Source: Musa acuminata AAA Group (Eukaryota > Streptophyta > Magnoliopsida > Zingiberales > Musaceae). From it: 64,000 bases of DNA. How positions within the stretch are numbered: the stretch's first letter is position 1; every line of letters starts with the position of its first letter. This document shows positions 32,688 through 46,906 of this stretch, piece after piece. Under the pieces are notes generated by a model, which saw only the letters and a list, made by a program, of their open reading frames with translations, ran no database searches and had not been told where the DNA came from. The stretch covers positions 2,990,501 to 3,054,500 of the forward strand of contig NC_088338.1 of NCBI RefSeq assembly GCF_036884655.1, written 5' to 3'. The position numbers and the translations under genes were made by a program.

Positions 32688-34374
32688 ATGGAGCCACTGG
32701 AGCGGATCAAGTCTGGCTTTGAACACTTCAAGAAGGAGGTCTACGAGTGAGTAGATTTCATGTGTTCTTCCTCTCGATGGCATGTACCTGCTGACCTCTT
32801 GCTCCACTGTTCATGGCAGGAAGAAGCCCGATATGTTTGCTCAGCTCAAGGAGGGTCAAAGCCCCAAGGTGATGTTCACGTCCCCTATTCTAAATAACCA
32901 AGAGAATTCGATGAAGAGAGTGTATGTTTATGTTTGGGAGGTCCTCTTTTCATGTATCAAGAACGAGCTCAAGTTGTGGTTGTTTTGGTGATGCAGTTCA
33001 TGGTGTTCGCGTGCGCCGACTCCCGCGTGTGCCCGTCGGTGGTGCTCAACTTCCAGCCCGGTGAAGCCTTCGCCGTCCGCAACATAGCCAACATGGTGCC
33101 TCCCTATGACCAGGTTCCGTGCCCCTTCCAACTCTCCTCCTGCTGAGCTCTGGAGCTCCACCATTGTTGAACTTGTACTCGTGTCCCCTTCCTCATGCAG
33201 ACAAAGTGCTGTGGTGCCGGAGCAGCCATCGAGTACGCTGTGCACCATCTCAAGGTCAGTAATTAACTTGTTCTCCACCCTCCTGCCACTCCAATCTCTT
33301 CCTCCTCGCATCGCATTTTCAAGAGAAGGTTGAAGCTTCTATCGACAACCACAAAGACCACAGAGGCTCCCTTCATAAACAAGCAATCGACTGGTTTCTG
33401 AGTTCATCAGGATCAGGAGAATGCTACTCCTCGTTTCGAACTTAACTGAGCTATGCAGCGTTGTGGTGCAGGTGGAGAACATAGTGGTGATGGGTCACAG
33501 CCGATGCGGTGGGATCAAGGGGCTCATGTCCATCAAGGACGACGGCACCACCAGCACGTAAGAATCCCTCCAATCCTCCAAAAGAAAGAGAAGAAACCCA
33601 ATTCTTATGAGCATTTACACAAACAACTAGACCTCAATCTTTCGCAACACATGCACAGAGAGAACTGCCAGAAGAACTCAAGGATTGAAACGTTCTTTTT
33701 TTTTTCTCCATACTTCTGCTTACCATTAGAGTTGACTTCTTGTGATCAGTGACTTCATCGAGGACTGGGTGAAGATATGTAATGCGGCAAGAGAGAAGGT
33801 GAAGGCGGAGCACTCGGCACTGTCTTTGGAAGATCAGTGCACTCGGTGCGAGATGGTATTCCTTTCTGCCCTCTCTCCCTCCTTTGAGACCAGTTTGGTT
33901 CCACATACATGCGAGAAAAGAAGCTGCATTAATTTAGATGGTGCATAAATTCTTATTTTTCTCTTGTCATCTTATTCTACATTTATTGTTAAAATAATAT
34001 TAACCTCGATATAAAGATAATTATTTGATGATCTCAATTCGAAACGTAACAATAACATCTAAAACTACATCATATATTTTTAAATATTTATAAACAAAAT
34101 TCTTTTTATATGTTTTCTTTTTTTATGGTATTAAAATCTCACGATAATAAAAAAAATCTCTTTGATGAAAATTTATAGGACATGTATTGTTTGTTATATC
34201 TCCTTGTAACTTTGCTCTGTCCTTTTCATCCTTTCACAGGAGGCTGTTAATGTGTCCCTCCAAAACCTAAAGACCTATCCCTTTGTGAAAGAAGCTGTGG
34301 AGAAGAATTCCCTGAAGCTGATCGGAGCCCACTACGATTTCGTTAGTGGCAGCTTGGAGACATGGGAGTGCTGA
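32688..34374 (+). CDS. Beta-type carbonic anhydrase, cytosolic form
   Basis: Seven coding exons in phase: 32688-32746, 32820-32868, 32997-33113, 33201-33254, 33472-33557, 33750-33855 and 34240-34374. They encode 201 residues. The enzyme interconverts CO2 and bicarbonate using zinc. By comparison with the pea enzyme the active-site residues are all present: Gln33 (GQSPK), Cys42, Asp44 and Arg46 (CADSR), Phe61, Tyr87 (AIEYA), His102 and Cys105 (GHSRCGG). Zinc ligands are Cys42, His102 and Cys105. Family signatures [20 protein letters not shown] and [10 protein letters not shown] are clear. No transit peptide is encoded, so a cytosolic form is expected; an alternative upstream first exon is possible but not seen. 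The C-terminus stops at SLETWEC, shorter than dicot forms. TKCCGAG replaces the usual TKYxGxG, away from the catalytic set. Confidence 0.92.
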
Positions 34375-35535
34375 GCCGATCGATCCTTCACCACTTGGCG
34401 CTGAGTTTCTCAGTAATAAATAATGCTTTTGATTGATTAAGGTGTCTTTAAATTATCATGTTTCATTTGGTTCTTATTTACCAATATCTATCTATGCAAC
34501 AATTTTGGTGTTCAAAAGATTCGTTGATCTTGAATCAACAATTTAACATATTTTAATATTTTGAGAACAGTTAATCCAGTTTATTTTCAGAAAGAGAGAA
34601 AAATAAGCTGCATTACTGTGCGTCATCGAATCTGTCTTTGCACTGGCAAACAGTAGTAGAGGTCACAATTCCAAGCAAACTCAACTACACATTTATCGTT
34701 AAGATCAGGATAAATTTTCCTTTTGTGATTTTAGTGATACAGGAATTGAACACTCTATGGAGGCCTCGACACAAGTAAAAAAGATTCACCACATGGAAGA
34801 ACTAACATCAGAATTTAATACAACAATAAGCTGCAATAACCAAACCATTTGGAGAGCCGTCAATATGAATCTTTTAAATCATTTAAGTTTTGTATAAAAC
34901 GAAACCTGGGAATGTAATGTAGATGTAATGTGTAGAAAGAGAGGGACCTTTGGATGGCTTTTTAAAGAAAGAGACTGAAGCAAAAGAATGGTCAGATTAA
35001 TGTGACAATAATCCGTTAATGCTCCTTCACCATTGCTTGGATCATTAAGCGTCCAGAAAACACAAGTAATATGAAGGCTTGCCACATATTTCCACTGTTC
35101 AATCTTGTATCCCCAGATGTTCAAAGCAGCAACAGATTTGGATGATTCATCACCAACAACAACCAGGTTTTGTTAGGCTTGCAAGCCATTCTTGCAGCAG
35201 AGACACCGAGCAGTTGTTGACTGATGATATGAGCCAATAATGATCCCTGCACATTGAAACACCCAACTTATTAACAGTTTCATATCTCAAGCAGCTCTCA
35301 AATCAGCAATTCAAAAGCAGAATGGATCAAACTGGGAAGGAAAAAAATAGCGGAACCCTGGAAAAAAAAGTAAAACAGCTTTTCTAAGCTAAAACATCAA
35401 CCGTACCATATGCGAACACAATGTCAAGAATACATAGTCGATTAAATAAATCTCTTAGCATCATATTCCAACTTGGATTGTTAGACATCCGTAGCCAGGA
35501 AGAAGCCGATGAAGAATATGGAAAACTACAGACCC
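34375..35535. other. Space between convergent carbonic anhydrase and RRP40 genes
   Basis: Holds the 3' ends of both genes. AT-rich, no coding exon or RNA gene recognised. Confidence 0.5.
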
Positions 35536-38500
35536 TCATTGAAGTCTCTGCATGAGTTTCTCCACCATGATCTTTTGCTGCACGCCACTCAAAGATTCCG
35601 AGTTCATTATTGCATTTGATACGAGAATGACTGTCGATGGGGAGGAAGCATTTACCTAATATAAAAAGCCGAAAAGGAATTAACAAACAGAGAAAAGTGT
35701 AATCTGGTAATGGTTCAGCTGTACAATTATAGTAACTTTTCTTTAGTTCCAATAATCAAGACAGAATAACATCAAGAATGATAATATGATACCCAGACTC
35801 GGCCATTTAAACCAACAGCTATTTCATACGACAATGTCTTTCCAAGAGCCTCAAGAACAGGGCATGTCGGAGAGCTTAGTAGCCTGAAGAAGAGAAGGTA
35901 AGAAATAAAAAGAAAAAAAAATCTGATAAACACTTGTCAGTTCGAATCGAATTGCTTAAACCAATAGCTAAGTTGACATCTTCTCACATCCGTGATAAGC
36001 CAGTTGATGTTTCAAACATGTAACCATCCTTCAACTGACCAAACTCTGAAGCTTTTCCAGTCTCTATATAAGGAAAACAGACAATTCAGTCAGCATATAA
36101 GCATGCCAAAACCAGAAACCACCAAGCAGTAAGATGTAGTTCTCATTCTGCATCACTAAGAAATTGTCACGACCCAAATGATGAATAAACAAACACATTA
36201 ATGATGTCTGAAACCACATGATTCAAAATCCTTAAGTTGAGTTAATGGTACCAAGTTCATATAGTTGCTATAAACAATCACATGCATCTTCCAACTTTTG
36301 GTTTGGGACTAAATAAAAGCATCATAAGAACTCTTTTGTTGAGTAACAAAAGGAAAGCAAGCAGCAGATAGGTTCAGCAAGAACATAGTACCATCCACGC
36401 AAGAAAGTTCAGGATTCATGCTGTTATTAGCTTTGACCACCCGGACATATAGCAAAGTACCTATCTGCAGCAGATGTTCACCGATGAGTACAGATAAGCA
36501 ACAGATATATATCATAACTCATAGGTAGCATAAAATTATAGGACAAGCAACATGGAAAAACAATGCACAACATCAGTCAAGTCATCCAAGATTGCTTTTA
36601 GGATCCTCTATTGGACGTAAAGCACAGGCTACACTGAAATTACAAGTGGACAAATCAGCACCGTTTCACAAATTCAAGATGCATGAGATGATGCACACAC
36701 TTCTAGTCTTAAACTTTCTAAGCCTTCTAATCTTAAATCATGCATTTTTCAATATATATTTTAATTAAGCAGAGAACATGTTCGACACAAGAATTAAGAA
36801 TAAATAAAACAAACAATCATGTAGACTGGTCAGCTACCTAATACTGACAATAAAACTTATAGGAAATGAGAAAGGTGATATTATTACAAAGCAGAAAAAT
36901 GATGATTGAAAGAATAAGACATATTGCATTCTTTTTGCCGTTAAAGAAAAAATGGCAAGTAATCTTAACCTAGACCAGAAAAAAACAAAGCATGTTGCAT
37001 AATGGTTAAATGATAAAACTGAATACTATCCACTATATCACAATAAATAATAATAATAATAAATTTTGCCATTAAAGTGACAGACAGAATTAAAGGAAGA
37101 TCTGAAGGAAAATGGTGGTAAAATCACCAAGTAAACTAATACCTCAAACTTTGGTATGTTTCTCCGAGTTCCACCTTCAAATGCAAGCACAGGTAAAAAT
37201 GCCAACGTAGGAGCTTTTATGTCAACCAGAAAGTTCTGAGAAAAAACAAAGAACAGTAACATACTCATAAAGAACAAAACTACTTCTTAATCGAACACAA
37301 ATATAATTCTGCAAAACCAAATGGACGACTTCAAACAACAAGCCATAACGTCAATCTCTTTTTTTTTGTTTTATGACAACATTACTAGTCAATCAAAGAT
37401 TAGTCAATCTCTTTCATTACTTCTAATAAAGTTTTCTTGGGTCTCTACCTCATCTTATACCACTAATTTCAATCAACCTCCTAGTTTAGTCAGAACATCT
37501 ACAGAACTTCCTAGGATATTTTCCTACGTTAACAAGTGTTAAAATTTCTTGATCTTTCTAGTATCCTCACACATTCATCTTAGCAACACTAACATTTTGT
37601 ATCCGTTATTTCCTAAAAGTAAAATATTCTGGTTGACAAAGCATCGCACAACTTACAACTATCATACAAAAATTTTCTTTTAACCATCCTGCTTTAACAC
37701 TAGGAATAATACCAATCACATAGAACTAATATCGATCTCCCCATTAACCACCCTGCTTTAACACTAGGAATAGTAACTTCATCAATCAATTATAAAATAT
37801 AAAACACCTTAAACGTCTACTTCTAGTAAATTCTTGGCATTCCATTTTAACTATCCTTACAATTCATCTTTTGTTATAGCTAATATACACGTTCGGTCTT
37901 GTTTAGCAAAATTATAGATTAAAAAAATGAGATCACATTGAGGTAGTTACTCAATGGCTGATACAAAGTGGAACCACCTATTACCTCTCTATGAACCAAT
38001 AGAAACTAAGAAAAGAAATATCCTTGCATGCTAGAAGCTTCAGATTAGATTCTTTAACTCAAAACCTTTTCCATTTGTCACATTAATTTAACCCATGTAT
38101 TTCATCATTGTAAAACTATATCTGCCTCATAATCTATTAATCCATGTACTATTGCTCATTTACTTGTTTTTGTTGTATTTCTTATCTGACATATGCACTA
38201 ATCATTAGTCCACAATTCCTAGATCCTAAGAGAAATTTTTGTTGTTGCCCACATATTAATCAACTTTATAAACCATGAGAAGCTTAACCATGAACATGGC
38301 AACCTAAGTAGCATCAATGTAAAATAACGAGATATTAAAGGATGTAGCAAGAGAACATATAAATGAGAACTTATTCACCAAGGGTCCAACTATCATATAA
38401 AATTGATGGCTATTACATAAAAGGGACCTGGCTATGAATGACTCAAACAAACAAGGCTACATATGACAGATATCTTCGCGCTAAGTTTAGACAAGATTTA

Positions 38501-39625
38501 CATGCCAAGCTCAAGAGGATTAATTACATTCTACTTAGTTAAGAACACACAAGAAATCAGGACAATATGAAGGATTTTAGTATGACATTTTTAATGATAG
38601 GTCTAGAAGGGTACGACCATAAACAGAGAAAAAAAAAAAAAAAAAGACAAGTCCTCCGCTTATTTTTCATCTTTGTTTCTCCATTCTATGCATGATCCCA
38701 GTGTATGCAAATGGAAAGATTATGCGGACAGACATTTGCTCTTAAATGTAACACAACACGAATGTGTGAATATGTAAAAGGCCTGACGTTGTCAAGACAC
38801 TTACATCTGGTTTACAATCGACCACAATGCCAAGAACTGTATCTTCCACACACGGCGCATACTGCAATATATAAAGTACCATTAGGAATAACCGAAAAAG
38901 AATGATTGAGACATGATATGAACTCATATACTGCATAAAGATTATCTTATCGAGGAAAAAATAGCTCCTAATCATAAATACACAAAGATTCTCCAGCACA
39001 ATCACCAAACAAAAGGTGCATCAGAGCGATGGTTCAACTTTTTTTTTTGGTGACAGACAAGTATCCAACCTCACCAGATAGTACTCTCAAAGCATACTGC
39101 ACTTTTGCTGCCAGTGATAGACAACGAAGACCAAAAAGAAGAAGAGAAAAAGATCGCTCACTCTTTTGTGAGAGCTCTCGACCCAGTACTTGTTCGGTTT
39201 CGATAACCTCAGCTTCCCAGCCTTCATGACCGATATCGTATCGCAATCCTGCAGACCAATCAAAGAAAATAAGCAAATCAGGTTCACAAGAGAAAAAGAG
39301 AAGCAAGAACAGAAACCACAATCTTCGAAAGAACAAAATTCTGCAACACATAACAACACCTGGCGTAGCCCTGCTCCCAATTTGATGGTCTGGTTCGCCA
39401 TGGCCGTGAGATCCAGAACGGTGTCGCCGGGGACCTAAGAGAAAAATTCAGTGATCGACGGACTCGCAAGATAAAGGTAAAGGAGATGGGAGATTGATGG
39501 AATGGTGAACTCACGACGGTTCTGTCGACGAGGCTCGTCGGCGGGGCATCGGAGGTCTCTGCATTCATCTCCGAGGTTAGAGTTTCTTTGGGTACTGATC
39601 GTGTCGGAGCAGAGGAGCGAGGCAA
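35536..39625 (-). CDS. RRP40: Exosome complex component RRP40 (EXOSC3 family)
   Basis: Nine exons in phase on the minus strand: 39515-39568 (or to 39625), 39360-39434, 39162-39248, 38805-38861, 37143-37235, 36392-36464, 35988-36063, 35793-35883 and 35536-35655. From the ATG at 39568 the protein is 241 residues, the usual length for plant RRP40; the ATG at 39625 would add 19. It is a cap subunit of the RNA exosome, which degrades and processes RNA 3' to 5' in nucleus and cytoplasm. The N-terminal part has VPGDTVLDL and IKLGAGLRQD, followed by the S1 domain (SKPNKYWVES, PCVEDTVLGIV, APTLAFLPVLAFEGGTRRN, GTLLYVRVVKAN). The C-terminal KH-like domain includes GLSRMLLSSPTCPVLEALG and VGLNGRVWVNA. 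All donors are GT. The largest intron (37236-38804) is AT-rich and has no other gene. Confidence 0.92.
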
Positions 39626-40977
39626 AGCAAATGGAAGAGAGCCTCAGCGGCCGGCAGATTAGGGGTTTTGGCTCGGGCTTCGAAATGGAGCGGGTCCAAA
39701 ATTTTCGGGTCGGATCTATTTGAACCATTCATAACCGGTTCATACATATGTATGTTGACAGCATACGAGCGGATTCAAATACAAACACGTGTGTAAAGAA
39801 AGTTGGGTTTGGTTTCAAATTCTTATGCGTTCTCGTCATCTTTTTATAATTATATTTTAAAGATAAAAAATCTTAAATATTTGTATCTGCTTAATCCGTT
39901 TATATTAATATCAAATACCCAAATTAAAAAGAGACATTTTTTGAAACATGTCTCACAATCATCCTTTTATTGGCTCGCTCAATCGCATTTCTTTTGCTAA
40001 TAGAAAAAAAATCAAGTGAAGTAAATTAAAGATTGATGGAACAAAAAGAGATAAATAAAGATATAATCAACAATGTTGTCATCAACAGTATTATGCCAAC
40101 CTTTAGCATGCACCTGTGAGATGTGAGTCATTCAGTACAAAGGTAGACCTGTAAGAGAAATACCACTTTAATTCACATGCATCATGTAATCTTTTTTGCT
40201 TGAAAATTCATGAGTACAATCCATACATTGAAAATTCATGATTGGCTTTACCTCTCATGTATATACTTAATCTAAGCTTGGGATGACCCCTTAAACAACT
40301 TATTACCTTGAGAGCCCAGCCAAATACTAGAAACCTCCACAGTTATACATTTACCAGACTAAGATAGCAGACATTAAAATTCATCATCATCCTTGCTGAT
40401 ACTAGTATTGTTCACAAGGAATTCCAGCAGCCAGCTTGTGATGAGGCATGGGACAGCATTTCCTCCATCTTTCTTTTGCATGACTGTTGAAAAACCTACA
40501 AGCAAAAGAGCATAATGTCATCAGCCAAAAGCCAGATCAGTTTTTTTTTTTTTTTCTTTAACTAGATCTAACCAATATGGCATTCTTGTATCTTCCTTTT
40601 CTTCATTTGATGATAATTCAGTAGAACAACAGCCAATGCCTACTGATATATATATTGAGAAGAACTGGATGAGCCATCTTGATGTAAAATTAATTTACTA
40701 TGGTTAAATATTACCTTCAGAATGTATCAGCTACTGAACTATTCTGCACAAGGACTGGCATTTCTGTTATAGTGCTATCACTTGGCAAATAAATGCTAAT
40801 GGTTAATTGCCAGTAGTCATAATGTACAGATAAGCCTTTCCTTAATATGAATCTAAGTACATGATACAACGGAAACTCCTTTGAAGCCACATTATGTACA
40901 AAGTACAAACAACTAACAAGGAGCAGAAAGTCCCAATTAGGATTTGTAAAAATGCTGAGTAGCCATTATGCTAATTC
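39626..40977. other. RRP40 promoter and DEG1 3' region
   Basis: 39626-39720 is GC-rich leader sequence of RRP40; the rest is AT-rich. 40380-40977 probably holds the DEG1 3' untranslated region. No further gene seen. Confidence 0.5.
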
Positions 40978-43900
40978 TTATGACTCATCAGGCTTTGGCT
41001 CAAGCACTACAGAGATTTTCTCTTTGTGATCACCACGCAGAACTTCCACAGTCACCTAAAGTAGAGGAGGGCAACAGAGAATTAGTTTAAAGCATGAATA
41101 ACACCTACATGCAACTGCACCACAAAAAAGTTCTTATTCACTATACAATTATTATAAGGTATTGGAAACTTAAAGAGGTTGCACATGAAGTTACTCCAGC
41201 AAAAATGTGGCTAATGATTCAAAGTTGCTTCATTCAACAAATTTCTAGAAAAAAAATTATATTTGATCTTAATTCCACTAGCAGTAATAATTTAAAAGTT
41301 CATCCTTAAAAGAAGTAATAATTTCAACATTTAGCAACTAGTTTAGTGAGAATCTTAGACAGCACCTCAAGAAGTTTAGTACTCAGCTAATGCAGAAGAA
41401 ACTTTTTAGAGATCAGTGTTACTCTAACTTGAAGAGAAGAAGATGCCCCTACAAGCAAAAATAAATGGGAAATAAAATAGTTTATTGCTATAATACAAGA
41501 AAATGGTTAAGAGATATGGTATGCTAACATTATAAAAATTATCCTTAGTAACAGCAACACCATCCATTTTTTTTCATTCAGATACACCATCATCAGCAGA
41601 TCCAAGGCAGCATGCAATCCTTCTCAAGTTTTATTCACAATTTTCTTTTATGTGTGTAATGATCTCAGTCATATCGGGATTGGGTGGTAACTGACAGCCT
41701 TGTTTTTCCAGGAAAACAACCATTTTGAGTGAGACGGAATAACCAACTTTGTTTAATTGGTTGGATCAGCTTTGTTGACAGGAATGCACACATGGGTGAC
41801 CTGAACTTTCATCATGACAAAATTGTTCAAAACTCATGCTTTATTGATTCCTTGTAGCATGATATGACATACATCTGTACCCAAGAGCCACAAGGATATT
41901 CACATATAGTAATGAAACACCAGTCGATGCATTTTTTATTAGGAATTGCGGTTTCATGATTCTTTTCCCAATTCAATAAAGCACAGCTTACAGAAGTACA
42001 CTGGATGGTGTGACAAATTAAAACTAAGTACCATGCAGATCTGCAAGTTTAAGTTTCCAGATATAAAGTATAATGTTTTCAGCAAAAATAATAATTCTCC
42101 ATATCAAGAAAGAAAGAAACTGAAATTACCGTATCACCAACTTTGCATTGATCCAAGATTCGATACAAATCACTGCCATTTGTGACTTTTTTACCATTCA
42201 CTGATGTAATGATATCTCCCAAAATAAGCCGGCCATATGCATCCCGCTTGGTTGGTTGCAGGCCCTGTGAATATCAAAGTATTGTGCAAGCTTGAGCCAT
42301 CTTTCAAAATCCAAAAACAAAATTAAACACACAACTCCATCTACAGATACATGAACATGAAACACTCTTGACAAAGATTGCTGAATGAAATTTCTTGACC
42401 CATGAAGCCATACAGTGAGTATGTTACTTGTTAAGGAACACCATAGTCAGGTAATCGAATGGTCAGACAGCTGAATTTCGAAAAATAACTTGCTTCGTTA
42501 TGTAATTAGTGATGGCACCTAGTCAAGCTTAACCATGCAGTTCACCCTCGAGGTTGATTTTCCTTCGGACATCCTCTTTGTTAATAGTATGCTGGCATGT
42601 CGGCTATTCCTGAGAGATCTCTTTAACTATCATTTATTTTATATATTTATCTTGTTCATGAAGTCTACATAACATTAGAAGTTGTATTTTGTTATTGACA
42701 TGGAAGAACACATGAGAAGTGTCTACAGAAGATAGTGCCCTAAACATATTGTGTACATAGCAAACCTTGACAGATGCATCAGAAGGTTTCCACTCATTTC
42801 TAATATAAAAAATTGTGGTGAATCCTTTGAAGCGTGAAGTAAACGGATTGGTGGACTTCCTGCTTGTTGAAACTAATTTCAGTAAGATTTCAAGAACAAT
42901 TAGCCTGATAGCTCTAGCACGAATAGTACCATTTTAATGGTTTTGGGATTTTTTTTTCTTTCTGACATACAACCAAATATTAAGATTCAGCATTATCAAA
43001 TTCCATCACAATTCTTGCAGAAATCATGGAATTACAAAAGATACGTATCCAATGATTGGTAAGAGATACTTGAAGAAACATAAAAAAAAAGATTAATATG
43101 TTATCTATAAATTGGTAGCAAATCATTTAGGCTAAGAACAAAATTAATTTAATGAAAGCCAATGACAATACCGCTTTTCCAGCTGGACCATTTGCAGGAG
43201 CATCCAAGACAAGCACTCCACTAACTCCAAGCTGTTCAACTGACTGATCCGGTGCAAATTTGATTCCTAATATAGGTCGTGTAACTTTTCCAAATTTTAC
43301 AATCTGATCAACGATACCATTGACCTAAAATTTTGCAATTAGAGTTTGTTTCGATAAGCCACTAACTCAATGGCTCTACTATATATATTTAATAACTATT
43401 TAATAACTACAGTCAGCTAAATAAAAATAACGCACTGTATCAACTGGAATGGAAAATCCAACACCAGAGGATGCTCCAGAGGGGGAGTATATCGCTGTGT
43501 TTATGCCTATCAAGTTTCCGGAACTATCAAGCAGTGGACCACCACTATTACCAGGATTTATAGCTGCATCAGTCTGTATTACATCCTGTATAGGACGTCC
43601 GGTGGCAGCAGAGCTTATTTCTCTCCGAAGTCCACTGCAGAAGTGCAACATGGACAGAATCCATATGATAACAAATTAAGAAAGAAGATAAATATGTTAC
43701 ATATTTCAAATATCAATAAATCTTGCAGTTTAGTATATTATCAGCAGAAATTAGACAAGGTCATGGCCTGCCACTATTTTACTGCAATACCTGGTTCTAT
43801 GTTTCAAGCAATCAAGTGTCTGATAATAAAAACAGCAGAAAAGATTGTTAACCTGATAACACCGGTAGTAAGCGTGTGATCCAGGCCAAACTGCAAACAG

Positions 43901-45730
43901 AATCCACAAAAGAAAAGAAATTGTAATAATTTCTTTAAATAATTTGCTAACTGCACACTAAATGGTGTGATCATTGTAAATCAGAAAATTTTGTAAAATC
44001 CTTTACCAACAGGGCATATTTCGTAGAATTATCACTAAGTGAGCAAAAAAATACCAGATTTTGCTGATGGAAACTTGAGTCAGAAAATAAACATAAAACC
44101 TCATAATTAGATTTTCCAAAAGAAAATTATTTAATGAGGTTTCATTTTCAGCATCAGAAAATGACACCATTTTCTTACTTTTCTTTAGTTACAGAAGAAA
44201 TAAACATGCCAAGGATATGTTACCCACACCTAAAGATAGAGAAAGTAGCCCCTATAATAGCTACTTAACAACATCTTCCTGAATTTTAATATCAACACCA
44301 GCTCAATTGACACTTAATGTCCTATGCTCATCGATCCACCACGAAGTACATTTTTTCTAAGAAAACATGATAATGATGCAGAGGTTTCAGAGATCATGGA
44401 ATAAAACAACCATAAATATCCTCAATGTTCCATGAAAAGTTAGAGAGGGTGATCCTAGAAAAGTTTCTTTGGAGTGGGTTTCTCTGTATTATCAGGAATG
44501 CAACACTTAAAAGAACTTTGCCCTGCTATATCTATTTGCTGATTGTGCTTAAGGATGAGAGGAAAGTTTATGGTACAAGAGTCGCTTGCAACAAAGAAAA
44601 TCTAAAACAGACAACTTGCAGATTGTTGGATTACTCACAGGATTGCCAATGGCATAAACTTTTTGACCCACTAGCAGGTCCGATGAGATGCCAACCGGTA
44701 TGGGTCGCAACTTTTCCTTGGGTGCATCAATGCGCAAGACAGCAACATCCTTGTCTTGGTCAAATCCGACGACTCTTGCTTCGTATGTGGTCTGATCAGC
44801 CAAAGTAACCCTGTAAGCAACGAGAAATTCCAGCATCATTCCAATTGCGAGAACGACAATCCAAACATCTTAAAACAACAAGCAAACAGTGGGTGACGAA
44901 ACAAGAACCAAAACTAAAAGCATGTTCAACGGCAAGGTACTCTTATTGACACTAATGAATTGAACAAGTTTCGAACAGAAACAACTAGTTGTAGAAACGG
45001 TAACGGAGGATCCAAGAAGATGAACCTGAGGTCGGATGCCCCGCGGATGACATGGTAGTTGGTCACGATATGGCCGTCCTTGTCCCAGACGAAGCCCGAG
45101 CCGGAGCCCTGCGGCACCTCCAGCACGTCCAGCGTGAAGGCATCTTGCCTACATCCAAAAGCACCGATTTTTATCGCTCACAAGACCGAACTATCGCGCG
45201 CGAACCAAATCGAATCGAGGGAGCAACCGCGCGGCGAGGTTGGTGATGTAGACGACGGAGGGGGTGTTCTCCTGGAAGAGCCGCACGGTGGCGAGCTCGT
45301 CGGATTGGAGCCTCCTCGGGGTGGTGACGACGAAGGCGGAGGCTGGGTCGACGTCGGAGACGAGGAGCGACGCGGAAAGGGCGACGGAAGCGAGGACGGT
45401 GATGACGGATTCGAACAGCCCACTGGTCGCCGCGATCGGCGTTAATCTCTGGAGGAGGAGAAAGATTCGGGAGGGGCATGCAATCGACTTATCAGATCTC
45501 TTTAGGAGTAATCTCGGAGGAACGGAGGTGGAGAAATTGGGGCCGAAAGCTCTTATTAATCTTGGAGAGTGAGATGGTGATTTTGACGATGAAGAGGAGG
45601 AAGAGAAACAGGAGAAGAGAGAGAGTGGCGACGAGGAGGAGGCGACGGCGGCAGCAGCAGCAGCCATTGTTAGCCGGACAAGCGGACGAGCTGCTTGCTT
45701 TGCTCGCGCACTTGCGATCGGTACCACCAA
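40978..45730 (-). CDS. DEGP1: Chloroplast lumen serine protease Do-like 1 (DEG1)
   Basis: Eight exons in phase on the minus strand: 45228-45667, 45026-45148, 44639-44810, 43853-43890, 43436-43634, 43172-43324, 42130-42264 and 40978-41055. They give 445 residues from ATG 45667, which fits the family; an in-frame ATG at 45730 would add 21. The N-terminus is a two-part plastid and thylakoid-lumen signal, with an Ala/Ser-rich stroma part and a hydrophobic stretch ([15 protein letters not shown]) ending in DPASAF. The trypsin-like domain has the full triad: His179 (TNYHVI), Asp209 (KDVAVL) and Ser288 (NPGNSGGPL), each six residues on from my recall of Arabidopsis DEG1. One PDZ domain follows (about 325-435, [19 protein letters not shown]). 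DEG1 is a hexameric lumen protease that degrades damaged photosystem II proteins and assists its assembly. Confidence 0.94.
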
Positions 45731-46906
45731 TTATTTCGGGCGAGCAAAACGGATATAATTAGATTATTTGAGTGGACAGATCAGTAACGCGCACCAAATC
45801 ACCGTTTCCGCCGGACTGGAAGAATCACGAGGCAGGCAAATCGACCTGATTGGGTTCCCTGTTGAGAACGGCAATCAGTACGCTAACCCGGAAATGCTAA
45901 TCTGACTCGGACCAAATCTTTATCATGATTCGATTAGGACGCGTTAATGTTAGGTTCATATAAATGTGGTTCGGCCGTGTCCATGCAAAATAAACGGGTC
46001 CATAAGAAGCATCTCACATGTGTAGGAAGCCAGTAGTAACCCTTGCCATTATTGACAGGGATGTCGGGTTGGTATCGGGTATGGCTCCATATTGGATCCA
46101 AACAAATTGCTAGATCAGACAGGGATATTGGGTTCAAGTCCGAAACGACTAGAAACCCGAAACAGGACATGACCGATGAGTCCATTTGGGGGCGTCTACT
46201 AAGCTTTCTGGAATCGGATTCAAATATTAGTAGAATTCGACCCGACAATGATCATATAATAACAACGATTGGGCTCACGCGCGCACGACTTGTTTCCATC
46301 CAACCCAACCCGACACGCGACGACCCACCGCTTTACGATCGTTGATCCGGCATCTTGTTTGGCTAAATGTACGGCCACGATGTGCTTCTTTTCGACGGCT
46401 GTTTAAACGTGTCTCGCCGGTGGTTAAATCTCTGCAGTCTGTTATCGGGGGAGGAATCCACCCCAAACTTGGAGCTTTTAGGCCTTTGGAAACCCTAATT
46501 CTCGGATTTGCTCTCCGTGTTGTTGTCAGTTCCATCTCTCGTCCGGTATTGCTTCGGCTTGATACATCGTTATGTTTCTAATTTGATTCTGTAACCTCTA
46601 TGTGGATACCAAAAATCACTGGATAGATTTTCCTTTTTAGCGGTAGTTCACGACGACTATTATGAGTTGGATTTCTGATTTGTTTGACGGAATTCTATTT
46701 CTGATGACCCCATATGTTTGATATGTGCCTACTCGTATAAGATCGCTTTGTACACAGATGTATTGATTAATCATCATTTATATGAAGATTGAATTACGTT
46801 CTGTATATATTGTTTTATTGATTATTCAGATGGATGTGTTATTTCCTGGTTGTTATGGAGTCAAATTTAAGATGGGGTCAAGTAATGGTTAGGTAATCTG
46901 CAGGAA
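45668..46906. promoter_or_regulatory. Shared upstream region of the divergent DEG1 and OB-fold genes
   Basis: 1.24 kb separate the two start codons, which point away from each other. It contains the leaders and promoters of both. A GC-richer stretch at about 46270-46500 lies nearer the OB-fold gene and is probably its leader, with a possible leader-intron acceptor (CTGCAG) just before the ATG at 46907. No defined cis-element is claimed. Confidence 0.5.
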
